Source: Rhodoferax sp.
GTDB lineage: Bacteria > Pseudomonadota > Gammaproteobacteria > Burkholderiales > Burkholderiaceae
Direction: 5' to 3'
Assembly: GCA_020048295.1 (NCBI GenBank)
Contig: JAIFMT010000021.1
Span: forward strand, 1 to 37,712
Length of the DNA: 37,712 nucleotides
A program made the position numbers and the translations under genes. Below the pieces are notes generated by a model. It did no database searches. It was not told the DNA's origin and saw nothing but the letters and a program-made list of their open reading frames with translations. Position 1 is the stretch's first letter, and each line of letters begins with the position of its first letter. Positions 1 to 9,599 of this stretch are shown here, piece after piece.

Positions 1-2
1 CC

Positions 3-2078
3 GGCGCCGGTTCTGGCAAAACCCGGGTGATCACGCACAAGATTGGCCGGCTGATCCAGTCTGGCGTGGTGCCCAGGCGCATTTTTGCCATCACCTTTAC
101 CAACAAGGCAGCTGCCGAGATGCGCGAACGCGCCCGTGGCCTGATTGGCAATGCCGCCAAAGATGCGGTGATCTGCACCTTTCACGCGCTGGGCGTGCGG
201 CTGCTGCGCGAAGACGGCGTGGCGCTGGGCCTCAAACCCAACTTTTCAATTCTGGACAGCGACGACGTGACCAGCATCCTCAAAGACGCTGGCGGCACGG
301 TGGATGCAGCCACCGCACGGCAGTGGCAATGGACCATCAGCCTGTGGAAAAACCAGGGCCTCAACGCCGAGAGTGCCCTGGCCGGTGCCAGCAACGACAA
401 CGAGCGCATCATGGCCCGCGTGATGGCGCACTACGAAGAGCGGCTGACCGCCTTTCAGAGCGTTGACTTTGATGACCTGATCAGCCTGCCCCTCAAGTTA
501 CTACAAAATCATGAGCACGTCAGGCAGAAGTGGCAAACGCTGGCGGGTCATATCCTGGTGGATGAATACCAGGACACCAATGCCACGCAATACGAGTTGC
601 TCAAGCTGCTGGTGGGCGGCAACCCGCCCAACCAGGCGCGTTTTACCGCCGTGGGCGACGATGACCAGAGCATTTACGGCTGGCGCGGCGCCACGCTGGA
701 CAACCTGAAAAAACTGCCGCTGGATTTTCCGGGCCTCAAGGTCGTCAAGCTGGAGCAAAACTACCGCTCCACCAGCGCCATTTTGCGTGCCGCCAACAAC
801 GTGATTGGCCCCAACCCCAAGCTGTTTCCCAAAAACCTGTGGAGCGACCTGGGCGAGGGTGAGCCGGTGCGGGTGGTGGATGCCGATTCTGAGGAGCACG
901 AGGCCGAGCGCGCCGTGGCGCGTATCCAAAGCCTGCGTGCCAGCGGTCTGAATCAACCCGGGCCGCAGCACCAGGAATTTCGCGACTTTGCCGTGCTGTA
1001 CCGCGCCAACCACCAGGCCAAACCGTTTGAGAAAGCCATGCGCAAGGCACAAATTCCGTACAAGGTGTCGGGCGGAACCAGTTTTTTTGACCGCGCCGAG
1101 GTCAAGGACTTGTGCGCCTGGTTTCGCCTGTGGATCAACAACAACGATGACCCGGCGTTTTTGCGTGCGGTGACCACGCCCAAGCGCGGCATTGGCCACC
1201 AGACGCTGGCCCAGCTGGGCGACTTTGCCAGCAAATACCGGGTCAGCATGTTTGAGGCGCTGTTCTCCAGCAGCCTCGGGGCGGTGATTTCGGGCAAGGC
1301 GCTGGGCAGCCTGCACGAGTTTGGCCGCGAGGTGAACGACCTGGAATTTCGCGCCCGCCACACGCTGGGTGCGGATGCCGCCAAAACCTTTCTGCTCGAC
1401 TGGCTGAAAGACATTGGCTATGAAAAGTACCTGTACGACGGCGAAGACAGCGAGCAGGTGGCCGCCGCGCGCTGGAGCAATGTGATCGACTTCATCGACT
1501 GGATGGCTGGGCGCTGCGGCGGGCAGATTGAAGATGCCAGCGGGGTCAATGCCGCCGGCGAGCTCAAGTCGCTGCTGGACGTGGCGCAAACCGTGTCGCT
1601 GCTGTCCACCATTAGTGAGCGCGAGAAGGACCAGAACGTTGTGACGCTCTCTACCCTGCACGCCGCCAAGGGGCTGGAGTGGCCGCATGTGCTGCTGGTT
1701 GGCGTGACCGAGGGCATGCTGCCATTCAAGCTGCGCGACAACCCCGACACCGACGCAGCGGGCAAGGCCAGTGCCGCGCTCAAGGCTCAGGCGATGGAAG
1801 CCGCCAGCGCGACGCTCAGTGCGCATTTGCAGGAGGAGCGCCGCCTGATGTACGTGGGCATCACGCGCGCGCAACGCAGTCTGGCGGTGAGTTGGACGCG
1901 CAAACGCAAAAAAGGCCGCGAAATGGTGGCCGCGCTGCCCAGCCGTTTTATCGCCGAGATGGCGCTGGACCAGGCCACCACCAAAGAAGACCCGCGCGAG
2001 AAACTGCGCGCGCTGCGCGCCGAGTTTGCCAAAAAGGTGCAAGACAGCGTTGCCGCACAGCGAGCTTCAAGCGATTGA
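3..2078 (+). CDS. rep: ATP-dependent DNA helicase Rep (UvrD/Rep family), 5' partial
   Basis: Superfamily 1A 3'-5' DNA helicase that helps forks pass obstacles. The reading frame is open from base 3 and begins inside Walker A (GAGSGKT), so roughly the first 20 residues and the start codon lie outside the window; the GTG at base 27 is internal. Motifs follow in family order: TFTNKAAAEMRER (Ia), DEYQDTN (II, Walker B), GDDDQSIYGWRGA (III), LEQNYRS (IV), TLHAAKGLEWP (V) and RRLMYVGITRAQ (VI). The visible 691 residues match the Rep size (about 670-700) better than UvrD or PcrA. It runs convergently towards the T6SS operon with an 85-bp gap and no obvious functional link. Rep versus UvrD is decided on overall motif wording and length, so the exact paralogue is slightly uncertain. 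Confidence 0.9.
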   Translation, partial: GAGSGKTRVITHKIGRLIQSGVVPRRIFAITFTNKAAAEMRERARGLIGNAAKDAVICTFHALGVRLLREDGVALGLKPNFSILDSDDVTSILKDAGGTVDAATARQWQWTISLWKNQGLNAESALAGASNDNERIMARVMAHYEERLTAFQSVDFDDLISLPLKLLQNHEHVRQKWQTLAGHILVDEYQDTNATQYELLKLLVGGNPPNQARFTAVGDDDQSIYGWRGATLDNLKKLPLDFPGLKVVKLEQNYRSTSAILRAANNVIGPNPKLFPKNLWSDLGEGEPVRVVDADSEEHEAERAVARIQSLRASGLNQPGPQHQEFRDFAVLYRANHQAKPFEKAMRKAQIPYKVSGGTSFFDRAEVKDLCAWFRLWINNNDDPAFLRAVTTPKRGIGHQTLAQLGDFASKYRVSMFEALFSSSLGAVISGKALGSLHEFGREVNDLEFRARHTLGADAAKTFLLDWLKDIGYEKYLYDGEDSEQVAAARWSNVIDFIDWMAGRCGGQIEDASGVNAAGELKSLLDVAQTVSLLSTISEREKDQNVVTLSTLHAAKGLEWPHVLLVGVTEGMLPFKLRDNPDTDAAGKASAALKAQAMEAASATLSAHLQEERRLMYVGITRAQRSLAVSWTRKRKKGREMVAALPSRFIAEMALDQATTKEDPREKLRALRAEFAKKVQDSVAAQRASSD

Positions 2079-2163
2079 CAGTCTCATGGGTGGCATGAAA
2101 TGGGTTGACCGGCCCGTCCGGCATGCCCGAGAAGGCGAGCCAGCAGCAGTTCCCTGGCGAGAC

Positions 2164-2856
2164 TTAACCCTCGCACAAACCCAGAAACAGCATGCCATTG
2201 AGGGCCCCGATGTGGGCGCGCGCCCGAAATCGGGTCATCGCCGGCGGCACGCTCCACCAATAGCTTTCGCTGCCATTGCCGTCGAATGTGGAGGCCAGGT
2301 CGGGCCAGGGCAGGATGGAAGGGCTGACACCACTGGGCAGGGTTTTTTCACTGTCTTCAATGTCAGCCGGGTTCATTAGCACATCGGTCAGCGCCGTCTG
2401 CAACTTGGCATCGAGCTCATCAATGCCCAATCGGGCCATTTGCGCCTGGGCAATCACCTCGCTCCAGGCCAAGCCCAGGCTGGCGGCCACCGGCACAAAC
2501 GAGGCAACATGTTCGCAGGGTATCGGCAAGGTCGCCAGGAAGGGGAAGTTGCGCCCGACACGGTCACACGAAGGTGCCAGCACCCCGAGTTGGCACAGCG
2601 GTATGCCGGGTTGGGCCGGCAGCAGGAAGGCCCACATCGGACAGCCGCGCCAGACATCCCAGCCGCTGGCGTTGCTGCCGGCCTTGAGCGACTCCATGCC
2701 AGCAGCACACAAATAATCCCAAAACTGAAGCAACGGGTGCGGCATGCGGCGCGACACAAAGTCGCCCACGCTGGGCAGCTTGCCAAACCAGGCAAACCCA
2801 GGTGCTGCGGGTTCGCCGCGGGTGGTTGGGCCGTTCGTGGCGGATGGGGTGTTCAT
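2164..2856 (-). CDS. tagF: T6SS-associated protein TagF
   Basis: TagF is a cytoplasmic post-translational repressor of T6SS firing; in Pseudomonas it acts alongside the PpkA/PppA/Fha phosphorylation switch. The 230-residue protein opens with the family signature WFGKLPSVGDFVSRRMP near residue 23, followed by the Trp-rich stretch FWDYLCAAGMESL and GWDVWRGCPMWAFLLP typical of the TagF N-terminal domain. The ATG is only 2 bp after the tssM stop, so it is very probably the last gene of the structural operon. It is a stand-alone TagF, not the TagF-PppA fusion seen in some species; PppA is encoded separately about 21 kb upstream in the same locus. Only 84 bp separate it from the convergent helicase gene; a weak compound inverted repeat without a T-run lies there. 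Confidence 0.9.
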   Translation of the reverse strand: MNTPSATNGPTTRGEPAAPGFAWFGKLPSVGDFVSRRMPHPLLQFWDYLCAAGMESLKAGSNASGWDVWRGCPMWAFLLPAQPGIPLCQLGVLAPSCDRVGRNFPFLATLPIPCEHVASFVPVAASLGLAWSEVIAQAQMARLGIDELDAKLQTALTDVLMNPADIEDSEKTLPSGVSPSILPWPDLASTFDGNGSESYWWSVPPAMTRFRARAHIGALNGMLFLGLCEG

Positions 2857-2858
2857 GC

Positions 2859-5800
2859 TTACCCCCGCCCAGGGCAGGAAAACCCTTCAAGCTGTGGCAG
2901 GCGCAGTGGGTTGCGCACCGACTGCGCGGTGAATTCGATGCTGATGTTGCGGCCCTCCGCAACAAAATTGACCACCACGCGCTCCGGCGGCGTGCCGCCC
3001 TGCACCTGCCCACGGTCAATCAGGCGGTGCAATGCCCAGGCCCCTTCGGTGGCCAGCGCTGGTGTGGCTTTGCCGCCCACCAGCAGGCGCACCTGGTTGG
3101 TGCCGCGCACGCCAGGCCAGCTGACGCGTTTGGAGCCGTCGTTGCCGGGCGTGGCGATGATGCTTTGGCCGTCAATGTCAAGCTCGACCTTGTCGGCTCC
3201 GCCGGTTTGGCTGATGCGCACGATCAGATCGAACTTCATGCTGCGGCTGCCCGGCGCAAAAAAAGCATCGCGGATGATCGAAGCACGCTGGAACTGCGCC
3301 AGGTCGCCGGCCGAGCCAGCGGCTGCGCCTTCGGGGCCGGGTCGGGGTGCCCAGGTGGCCTTGGAGGTATCAACAAACGGGGCCAGATTTTTCTGGAAAG
3401 TGTCATCCATCAGCCCACCGGGTGAGAAAACCTGTGCGAAATCATTGGCCTGCACGTCTTGCTGGGCCCCACGCGAAAACGGGTAACGCCCGGAAATCAC
3501 CGCCGCGCAGGTTTGCCCCACGCCACCCTTGACGTTGGCGCTGGCGCTGCTGCGGGCACCACCGGCCACTTGTTGCGAGGCCTGGGTGACAAGCGCCTCC
3601 AGCACCGCGCGTACCGGTGCGGGCATGCGCGCTGCTTCGCTACGCAAGCGGTTCTCTGCATCTTGCGTGCGCGGGACGGTGCCCCCGCGCAATGCGCTGT
3701 CGGCCGCCACCAGGCTGGCCTGAAAGTCGTCCAGTACCTTGCTCAGCAAGTCAATCTGCGCGGTGCCCGGTGCGCCTTTGGTAATGGCATGCAAGGGGGT
3801 AAAAGGCCCCTGGACAATCATCTCGATCTTGTCGTCCAACCCGGTGCTGCCGGTTGGCCCGCCGATGCCAAGGGTGGCAGCCCGGGTGACCTCCTGCTTC
3901 AGGCGGTCCAGTCGGGTCAGGGCCTGATCTACGCGGGTGCCGGCACTGGAATCGGTGTTGATCAGCGTGGTTTCCCGCGCTGCGGCGCGCGTCAGCAGCA
4001 ACAGCGGGGACTCGGCGCTGGCCAAAACACGGGTGACCTGGATGGTTTCAGCCAGTCCGTTGCGCGGGATCAGGCGCACATCGGCCAGGTAGTCCTGCCA
4101 GATTTTGGCGTACTCGGTGAGGTAAAGACGGGTGATTTGCTGTGACTGCTGCATGACCTCGCCCGGATTGAGCACAGACGCCGCATTGGGCTTGGCACGG
4201 CCCAGCACCCAGGCATCCTCGGCACCGATGTCGGCCAATGCAGCCGCTACTTCTTTCTGGAACAGGGGATAGCCCTTCAGCGTGAACAAGCCGGCAATGC
4301 CAACGTTCAAGGGTTGGCGGCTGGCGCGGGTGAGCACATTGGGGGCCTCAATGCCAGCCACGCTGGCAATGGTGAATTCGGCGGGATCTGGGCCTAGCAA
4401 GCGCGCCTTGATGCGGCTGTAGGTGCGGTTGGCGGGTGGTTGCTGATTAAGAATTTCGCGGGCTTTTCGCACCAGCTCCTGGTTCAGGGGGAACGGTGAA
4501 ATGACCACCCGGTTGCCCATCAGGGCATCCAGGTGGCTGTTGAGTTGCTGGCGTTGCTCGACGGTGGCGGACACCGCGTGGTCCCAGTCACTGTTGATCC
4601 ACAGCTTCAGGGCATCAGCGTCAAAGCGGCCAGCCCCGCCCAGCATCAGGTAGGCCTTGAGTGCCTGGTACAGGTAGTCGCTGTTGTCAGGTGGCGCATT
4701 GCGCAGCAACGCCTCCAGACGCGTGGCGATGCGCGGCAAAAAGGCTTCGTCCAGCAGCCTTGTGTAGGCAATCTGGCCAGCGGCGTCGAGCTTGTAGCCC
4801 TGGTACAGGCCATAACGGTAACCCCAGGGCACCTGGTTGAAGTTGAATTTGCTGCTCCAGGCCACCTCGCGCGCCTGATTCAGCAAGGGCAGCAGTGTGG
4901 TGGCATCTTCGCTGGCCACGGCGGGTATCGCATCGACGCTGGTTCGCAGCAGCTGCGCCTTGCCATCGACCTCGTTGATGTAATCGACGTTGTTGCCGTA
5001 GCTGACCCACGGTGACCACGCCACGTTGGCCGCCACAAACAGCAAGCCACAGGCGGCCATGCCTGCGCGGCGCAACCAGCGCATGCGGGTTTCGGCACCC
5101 AGGTTGCGCCCGGCGATGAAATGTTCAGGGAAGATGACTTTTTGCAGCAGGTCTTGCAGGAAGAAGCTCTTGCCGGTACCGCCCTGATTTTCAGCCCCCG
5201 CGAGCTTGGTCGGAATGCGGAAAGTGCGTTGCATGGCACCCAGCACCCGGTCAAACGGCGTGCCCTCTTGCGTGCCGGAGGTGAAATAGACACCGCGCAG
5301 CAACGGCTGTTCGTTGAACTTGGACTCGCTGAAGACGGAGGCCAGCAGTCGCCCCAGCACATCTCGCAGGCCGGCGAGTTGCTGCGGCAGGGTATAGGCC
5401 AGCGCGCGTCGCGACAGGTCGGGCTCGGCCAGCAGCCGTGCGTGCATGCCATCGTTGAGACGCTGGTAAAGCAGGTCAAATTCAGTGTTGAAAACTTCGC
5501 GCACGGCAGGCGGCGCAGCCTTGGGGTCGTAGGGCAGGGTAAAGCCCCACACTTGTGCGCGGTCTTCGCGGTTGAGGTTGAGGAAATACTCCTGAAAACC
5601 AGACAGCAAGTCGGTTTTGGTGACCAGCACATACACCGGGAACTGTACGCCCAGCCCCTCGCGCAGCTCATTCAGGCGGGCCTTGAGCGTGGCGGCGTGA
5701 ACCTCGCGCTCCTGCGCATTCATCTGCAACAGGTCAGACACCGACAGCGTCAGCAGTACGCCATTGAGCGGTTGGCGTGGCCGGAAACGCTTGAGCAGAT

Positions 5801-6473
5801 TCAGGAACCCCATCCATTCGGCCTTATCGACCGACTGGTTGCTTTCCTGTGTGGTGTAGCGGCCAGCGGTGTCAATCAGCACCGCTTCGTTGGTAAACCA
5901 CCAGTCGCAATTGCGCGTGCCACCAATGCCGCGAATGGCGGCCTTGCCAAACTGGTCGGCCAGCGGAAAGGTGAGCCCGGCGTTGATCAGCGCCGTGGTT
6001 TTGCCGGAGCCGGGCGCGCCAATGAAGGCGTACCACGGTAGTTGATAGACGTATTGTTTGGACAGTCCGGCTAGCAAGCCTTTTTTGTCGTTACTGGAAA
6101 AGCGGGTCTTTTTCAGGATGTCAGAGGCTTCCTTGAAACGCTTGTTGAGTTCGGCCACCTCTTGAGTGCCAGCGGCCTGCCCATCGGCCGGGGTGGCCTG
6201 CATCTTGGCCAATTGCCCGAGCAAGGCACCATTGATGTTGCGCTGGCGCCACCAATGGATCAGCCGCTTGAGCAGCCAGAGTAGCCAGATGCTGGCAATC
6301 ACCATCCAGCGCACCCATTCGGGCCCCAGCGGTTGCCACTGGGCATTGGCCAGCGACATGGCAAACAGCGGTCCGACATACCAGATGACCAGCGACAGCA
6401 GCAGCAACAGCAAAATGGTCAGTGTGGTGCGGTTAAGAAACCGGCCCAACAGATTGCGAAATGAACTAAACAT
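2859..6473 (-). CDS. tssM: T6SS inner-membrane core protein TssM (IcmF/VasK)
   Basis: TssM spans the inner membrane and periplasm and forms the trans-envelope core with TssL and normally TssJ. The 1204-residue length is standard. Two N-terminal membrane helices are visible (about residues 18-40 and 53-70), then a cytoplasmic NTPase-like domain with Walker A GAPGSGKTT (152-160) and Walker B-type LIDTAGRYT (about 199-207), then a third membrane helix beginning MAACGLLFVAANVAW near residue 470. The remainder is the large periplasmic region. The Walker A looks intact, so ATP/GTP binding is likely. The ATG follows an AGGAG ribosome-binding site that overlaps the tssL stop codon, showing tight coupling to tssL; tagF follows after 2 bp. 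No truncation is seen. Confidence 0.96.
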   Translation of the reverse strand: MFSSFRNLLGRFLNRTTLTILLLLLLSLVIWYVGPLFAMSLANAQWQPLGPEWVRWMVIASIWLLWLLKRLIHWWRQRNINGALLGQLAKMQATPADGQAAGTQEVAELNKRFKEASDILKKTRFSSNDKKGLLAGLSKQYVYQLPWYAFIGAPGSGKTTALINAGLTFPLADQFGKAAIRGIGGTRNCDWWFTNEAVLIDTAGRYTTQESNQSVDKAEWMGFLNLLKRFRPRQPLNGVLLTLSVSDLLQMNAQEREVHAATLKARLNELREGLGVQFPVYVLVTKTDLLSGFQEYFLNLNREDRAQVWGFTLPYDPKAAPPAVREVFNTEFDLLYQRLNDGMHARLLAEPDLSRRALAYTLPQQLAGLRDVLGRLLASVFSESKFNEQPLLRGVYFTSGTQEGTPFDRVLGAMQRTFRIPTKLAGAENQGGTGKSFFLQDLLQKVIFPEHFIAGRNLGAETRMRWLRRAGMAACGLLFVAANVAWSPWVSYGNNVDYINEVDGKAQLLRTSVDAIPAVASEDATTLLPLLNQAREVAWSSKFNFNQVPWGYRYGLYQGYKLDAAGQIAYTRLLDEAFLPRIATRLEALLRNAPPDNSDYLYQALKAYLMLGGAGRFDADALKLWINSDWDHAVSATVEQRQQLNSHLDALMGNRVVISPFPLNQELVRKAREILNQQPPANRTYSRIKARLLGPDPAEFTIASVAGIEAPNVLTRASRQPLNVGIAGLFTLKGYPLFQKEVAAALADIGAEDAWVLGRAKPNAASVLNPGEVMQQSQQITRLYLTEYAKIWQDYLADVRLIPRNGLAETIQVTRVLASAESPLLLLTRAAARETTLINTDSSAGTRVDQALTRLDRLKQEVTRAATLGIGGPTGSTGLDDKIEMIVQGPFTPLHAITKGAPGTAQIDLLSKVLDDFQASLVAADSALRGGTVPRTQDAENRLRSEAARMPAPVRAVLEALVTQASQQVAGGARSSASANVKGGVGQTCAAVISGRYPFSRGAQQDVQANDFAQVFSPGGLMDDTFQKNLAPFVDTSKATWAPRPGPEGAAAGSAGDLAQFQRASIIRDAFFAPGSRSMKFDLIVRISQTGGADKVELDIDGQSIIATPGNDGSKRVSWPGVRGTNQVRLLVGGKATPALATEGAWALHRLIDRGQVQGGTPPERVVVNFVAEGRNISIEFTAQSVRNPLRLPQLEGFSCPGRG

Positions 6474-6484
6474 GTGCCGTTCTC

Positions 6485-7837
6485 CTACTTTTGCACCGAA
6501 GTCGCGGCATTGAGTTCGCGGTCGCGCTCTTCGGGCGACAACAGCAGGGTGACCTCAACACGACGGTTGCGCGAACGGTTGTCTGCGCTGTCGTTGGGGG
6601 CCACCGGGTCGCTGTCGGCACGCCCTTCCGCGCGTATGCGGTTGCGCACCGTCAGCCGGTCATCAATGATGCGTCGCACCACATCTGCGCGCGCTTGTGA
6701 CAACTCGTAGTTGGACGGAAAACGCACGGTGCGGATCGGCACGTTGTCGGTGTAACCCGTCACTAGCACGGTGCCTGGCACGGTATTGAGCGCATCGGCC
6801 ACGCGGGCCAACACCGGCATGTAGCGCGATTTGACCTCGGTGGCACCGGAGTCAAACAAACCGTCGCCGCGCAAAATCACCACGCTTCGGTCGGCTTCAT
6901 CGCGCACGGTGACCAGCCCCTCACGCACTTCGGGCTCCAGAAACTGGGCAAAGCGGTTGACTGGTGCTGGCAGCTTGGCCGCCGCGACGACCGCCTGCGC
7001 TTTGGGCAGGCGAATGCCGGTAATGGCGCTGAAAACGTTGCTGGACTTGTCGGCCAGCAGGAACGAGTAGAGAAAAAATATCGCCACCAGCACCAGCATG
7101 GTGGCACCAAACGTGATCCACAGTGGCAGAAAACCCCAGGTGGCCCGGTTGTCGGACTGGGCTCCTTGCCAATGCTGCGACAGGGCGTGGCTGAGTTCGC
7201 CACGCACCCCAGCAATGATCTCGACCAGCCGGCGGCGCAGGGTATCGAGCTGGGTGCGCCCGTTGTCCACCACGCCGTAGCGCCCTTCAAAACCCAGCGC
7301 AATGCATACCGCCATCATTTCGATCAGGTCAATGTGTTTTTTGGGGTCTTGCACCAGTCGCGCCAGCACCTGAAAAAACTTCTCGCCGCCCCAGGTTTCG
7401 TTGTGAAACGTCACCAGCAGGCTGTGGCGCGACCAGGCACCGCCGCCGCCCCACGGGGTTTTGGCAGCGGTTTCGTCGAGTGCTGTACACAAGGCGTAGC
7501 GCGCACCAATCACCACTTCCTGTGGCAATGGCACTTCGCGGGCCCGGCGTTCAAACAGCTGAACCTGTTGCACTAGGTAGTCGCGCAGTTGCGCCGGGTC
7601 GGGGTGATGCGCCATGACGCGAATCTGCGGAATCAGGTTGAGCAGCGGATTGGCAGCCACCGCCAGCGGATTGGCGCCACTTAAAACCTCTGGCAAGTCG
7701 GCCGCCAGCACCGGGCCCTGGGCGAACGCGGGGGTGACCCCACCGTTGTTGTTGGCGGGTTCGGGTGCCGGGGCTTGTGGCGCCTGGAATAGTGCAAACG
7801 GATCAAGGTTGGCAGCAGGGTTGGACGGCGTGCTCAT
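6485..7837 (-). CDS. tssL: T6SS membrane protein TssL with OmpA-like C terminus (extended DotU)
   Basis: TssL anchors the baseplate to the inner membrane through its cytoplasmic DotU domain. I chose the ATG at 7837 (450 aa, MSTPSNPAANLDPFA) because it overlaps the tssK stop as ATGA; an in-frame TTG five codons upstream is less convincing. Layout: Pro/Ala/Asn-rich N-terminal tail (about 1-50), DotU domain (about 60-230), a single membrane helix (about 240-263, TFGATMLVLVAIFFLYSFLL), then an OmpA/MotB-like peptidoglycan-binding domain (about 320-432) with TGYTDNVPI and SRNRRVEVTLL. This is the extended TssL type that can bind the cell wall itself. The N-terminal tail carries a DPFA motif that recurs in the FHA protein of this locus. 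Spacing to tssM is 11 bp. Confidence 0.95.
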   Translation of the reverse strand: MSTPSNPAANLDPFALFQAPQAPAPEPANNNGGVTPAFAQGPVLAADLPEVLSGANPLAVAANPLLNLIPQIRVMAHHPDPAQLRDYLVQQVQLFERRAREVPLPQEVVIGARYALCTALDETAAKTPWGGGGAWSRHSLLVTFHNETWGGEKFFQVLARLVQDPKKHIDLIEMMAVCIALGFEGRYGVVDNGRTQLDTLRRRLVEIIAGVRGELSHALSQHWQGAQSDNRATWGFLPLWITFGATMLVLVAIFFLYSFLLADKSSNVFSAITGIRLPKAQAVVAAAKLPAPVNRFAQFLEPEVREGLVTVRDEADRSVVILRGDGLFDSGATEVKSRYMPVLARVADALNTVPGTVLVTGYTDNVPIRTVRFPSNYELSQARADVVRRIIDDRLTVRNRIRAEGRADSDPVAPNDSADNRSRNRRVEVTLLLSPEERDRELNAATSVQK

Positions 7838-9168
7838 GTTCTGATAGCCCAAAGTTCAAGTTTCAGACCGGGAAAATCACCCGCGATGTGCATGGCAAGC
7901 CCGCCGGAGCGTTCCAGACCCCGCCAGAACTCGCTGGAGGTGTCGAGTTCAAAATAGTTGTTGCCCGCGTGGTACGGTATTTGGCGCGGTGCCACGGGCA
8001 GTGGCCGCAAACCAACGCCAGGCAGATGCAGGTTGACCAGATCGCGGATTTTTTCGACCGGACCGATCTTGACCTGCGTCGGGAATTGCTTGCGCACCTG
8101 TTCGCCGGGCAAATCGGAGGCCACCGCCAGCACGAAGGTGGCGGTTTTGATCAACTCCTGGTTGGCAATGACGGCCACCCGCACGCCGTAGGCACGCTCC
8201 ATCAGTTCGATCTGGAAGGCGTTTTGCTCAAGCACCATCGACAGCGAGCGCCGCAGATCCGCCATCAGGGGCAGGAAACAGCTGGCCAGTGCATCATGGT
8301 TGTACGCCGGATATTCGCCGGGGCGACGGGTGTCGCGGGTGAAGGTGGTGAAGTCACCGGCCAGTGTCAGCAAATCCGCATAAAGGCGCTCGGGGTGCAG
8401 CGCGCGCGACTGCGACAAATGCACCACCAGCGGCTCGTAGCGGTTGACCAGTTGCAGCATCAAAAAGTCACCCAGTTCGGACACGCCACCTCGGCCGGGA
8501 GCCGATTGCCGGGCCGCCAGCGCGTCCCCGCGATGGTGCAGCAGACCCGCGAGTTCCCGCAAGAAACCTGACAACAAGTTGCTTTCATGCGCCGAGACCA
8601 GCGGGGGAATATGGTTGTCGTCAAGCAGCACTGACAGGTCATTGCGCCGCTCCACCACTTGACAGACGCCGAGTTTCATCCAGTCTTCCGGTATTTCGTC
8701 TTCGGCCAACAAGCGCAGCCGCAAATGGGCTGTTTGTATGGGTGCCGGATCACCGGCGACCGAGTTTTGATCCGGGATGTCTTCCTCAGATACCCTGAAC
8801 CGTGCCAGTGAACGGCCATCATCATCGAACGAGACCTCTTCGCTGCCAGGGCGATACACGGGCAGACACAAATAGATGCGCTTGGCCTTGACGTTTTCAG
8901 AAATCGTCAACACGCTGGGGGCCTCATTCACTCCTGGAAATGCAAAGGGCGTGCCATCGGGCATGACACCAGCAGCGCTGGCAATGGCTACCTTGCCGAT
9001 AGCTAGTGAGGGCGCATCCAGCAGCAGCGAATGAAATCCCCAAAAATGGCCTTCGGCACTCAGCACCAGCTGACGCTGGGAAAATTCCTGGTAGCGTTGC
9101 GCCTGTTGAAAATGCTGTGGGCGCAGGAACATGCCCTCGGACCACACCACACGACTGCGATCACCCAT
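7834..9168 (-). CDS. tssK: T6SS baseplate protein TssK (ImpJ/VasE)
   Basis: TssK is the trimeric baseplate component that links the TssF/TssG wedge to the TssL/TssM membrane complex. At 444 residues it has the normal length. The N terminus (VVWSEGMFLRPQHFQQAQRY) is the family hallmark, and the C terminus ends in the typical Leu/Trp-rich segment (FPGLKLELWAIRT). The ATG at 9168 has a good GGAGG ribosome-binding site. The stop overlaps the tssL start as ATGA, so the two are translationally coupled. The gene is full-length with no anomaly. The upstream neighbour is a small protein gene not usually found directly before tssK, with a 35-bp gap. Confidence 0.96.
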   Translation of the reverse strand: MGDRSRVVWSEGMFLRPQHFQQAQRYQEFSQRQLVLSAEGHFWGFHSLLLDAPSLAIGKVAIASAAGVMPDGTPFAFPGVNEAPSVLTISENVKAKRIYLCLPVYRPGSEEVSFDDDGRSLARFRVSEEDIPDQNSVAGDPAPIQTAHLRLRLLAEDEIPEDWMKLGVCQVVERRNDLSVLLDDNHIPPLVSAHESNLLSGFLRELAGLLHHRGDALAARQSAPGRGGVSELGDFLMLQLVNRYEPLVVHLSQSRALHPERLYADLLTLAGDFTTFTRDTRRPGEYPAYNHDALASCFLPLMADLRRSLSMVLEQNAFQIELMERAYGVRVAVIANQELIKTATFVLAVASDLPGEQVRKQFPTQVKIGPVEKIRDLVNLHLPGVGLRPLPVAPRQIPYHAGNNYFELDTSSEFWRGLERSGGLAMHIAGDFPGLKLELWAIRT

Positions 9169-9203
9169 TCAGACCTCCATGTTCGTTCAGGCTGACAGTT
9201 CGC

Positions 9204-9599
9204 TCAAAACGCCTTGACAACTTTTTCATTTTCCTTGACGTTTGTTGTGTGAACGGACAATTTGGACTTTAACTGACTGGTGAACTGAGATTTGAAATTG
9301 TTCATATTGCCGTTGGCCTGGCCAAGATAGGTGCTGACTTGCGCCAGCAAGGCCGGTGGAGGACTCTCTGCGCCCCCCTCAATCCCCTCGCCAGCCGAAT
9401 CCACTCCACCAGCCATTTGGGTCAATGTACTCTTGATTTGTCCTTGCTCCAAGGATTGGTAATCGGTAAGCGACTGATTCACCTTCTCTACGTTGCTGTC
9501 TTGCTTATCTGCAGCATCTTTCATTTTTTTGGTCGCCTCGTCGGTAAATTCCTTGGTGTCCTCGATGGTATCGACCATTGCATATGTCTTTGACATCAT
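9204..9599 (-). CDS. Small polar helical protein of unknown function in the T6SS operon
   Basis: I do not recognise this 131-residue protein. It has no signal peptide, membrane segment or Cys, is rich in Lys, Asp, Gln, Ser and Thr, and looks like two predicted helical parts (about 1-63 and 83-131) joined by a Gly/Pro-rich loop (GGVDSAGEGIEGGAESPPP). The ATGATG start overlaps the stop of the upstream HEAT-like gene (ATGA) and has a clear AGGAG site, so it is translated and coupled to that gene. The DNA is visibly AT-richer than neighbouring tssK: bases 9421-9480 hold 26 G/C of 60. Its place, third after vgrG and just before tssK, would suit a secreted cargo, a chaperone-bound partner or a baseplate accessory; that is inference only. 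The topology recalls small helical-hairpin secreted proteins, but no diagnostic motif was found. Confidence 0.8.
   Translation of the reverse strand: MMSKTYAMVDTIEDTKEFTDEATKKMKDAADKQDSNVEKVNQSLTDYQSLEQGQIKSTLTQMAGGVDSAGEGIEGGAESPPPALLAQVSTYLGQANGNMNNFKSQFTSQLKSKLSVHTTNVKENEKVVKAF

Noticed and set aside
501..2042. 513-codon open frame antisense to the helicase gene
   Set aside because: Fully inside rep on the other strand, with low-complexity His/Gln/Val/Gly composition typical of a shadow frame.
2440..3486. 348-codon plus-strand frame across tagF and tssM
   Set aside because: Covers two well-supported genes on the opposite strand and has no domain signature.
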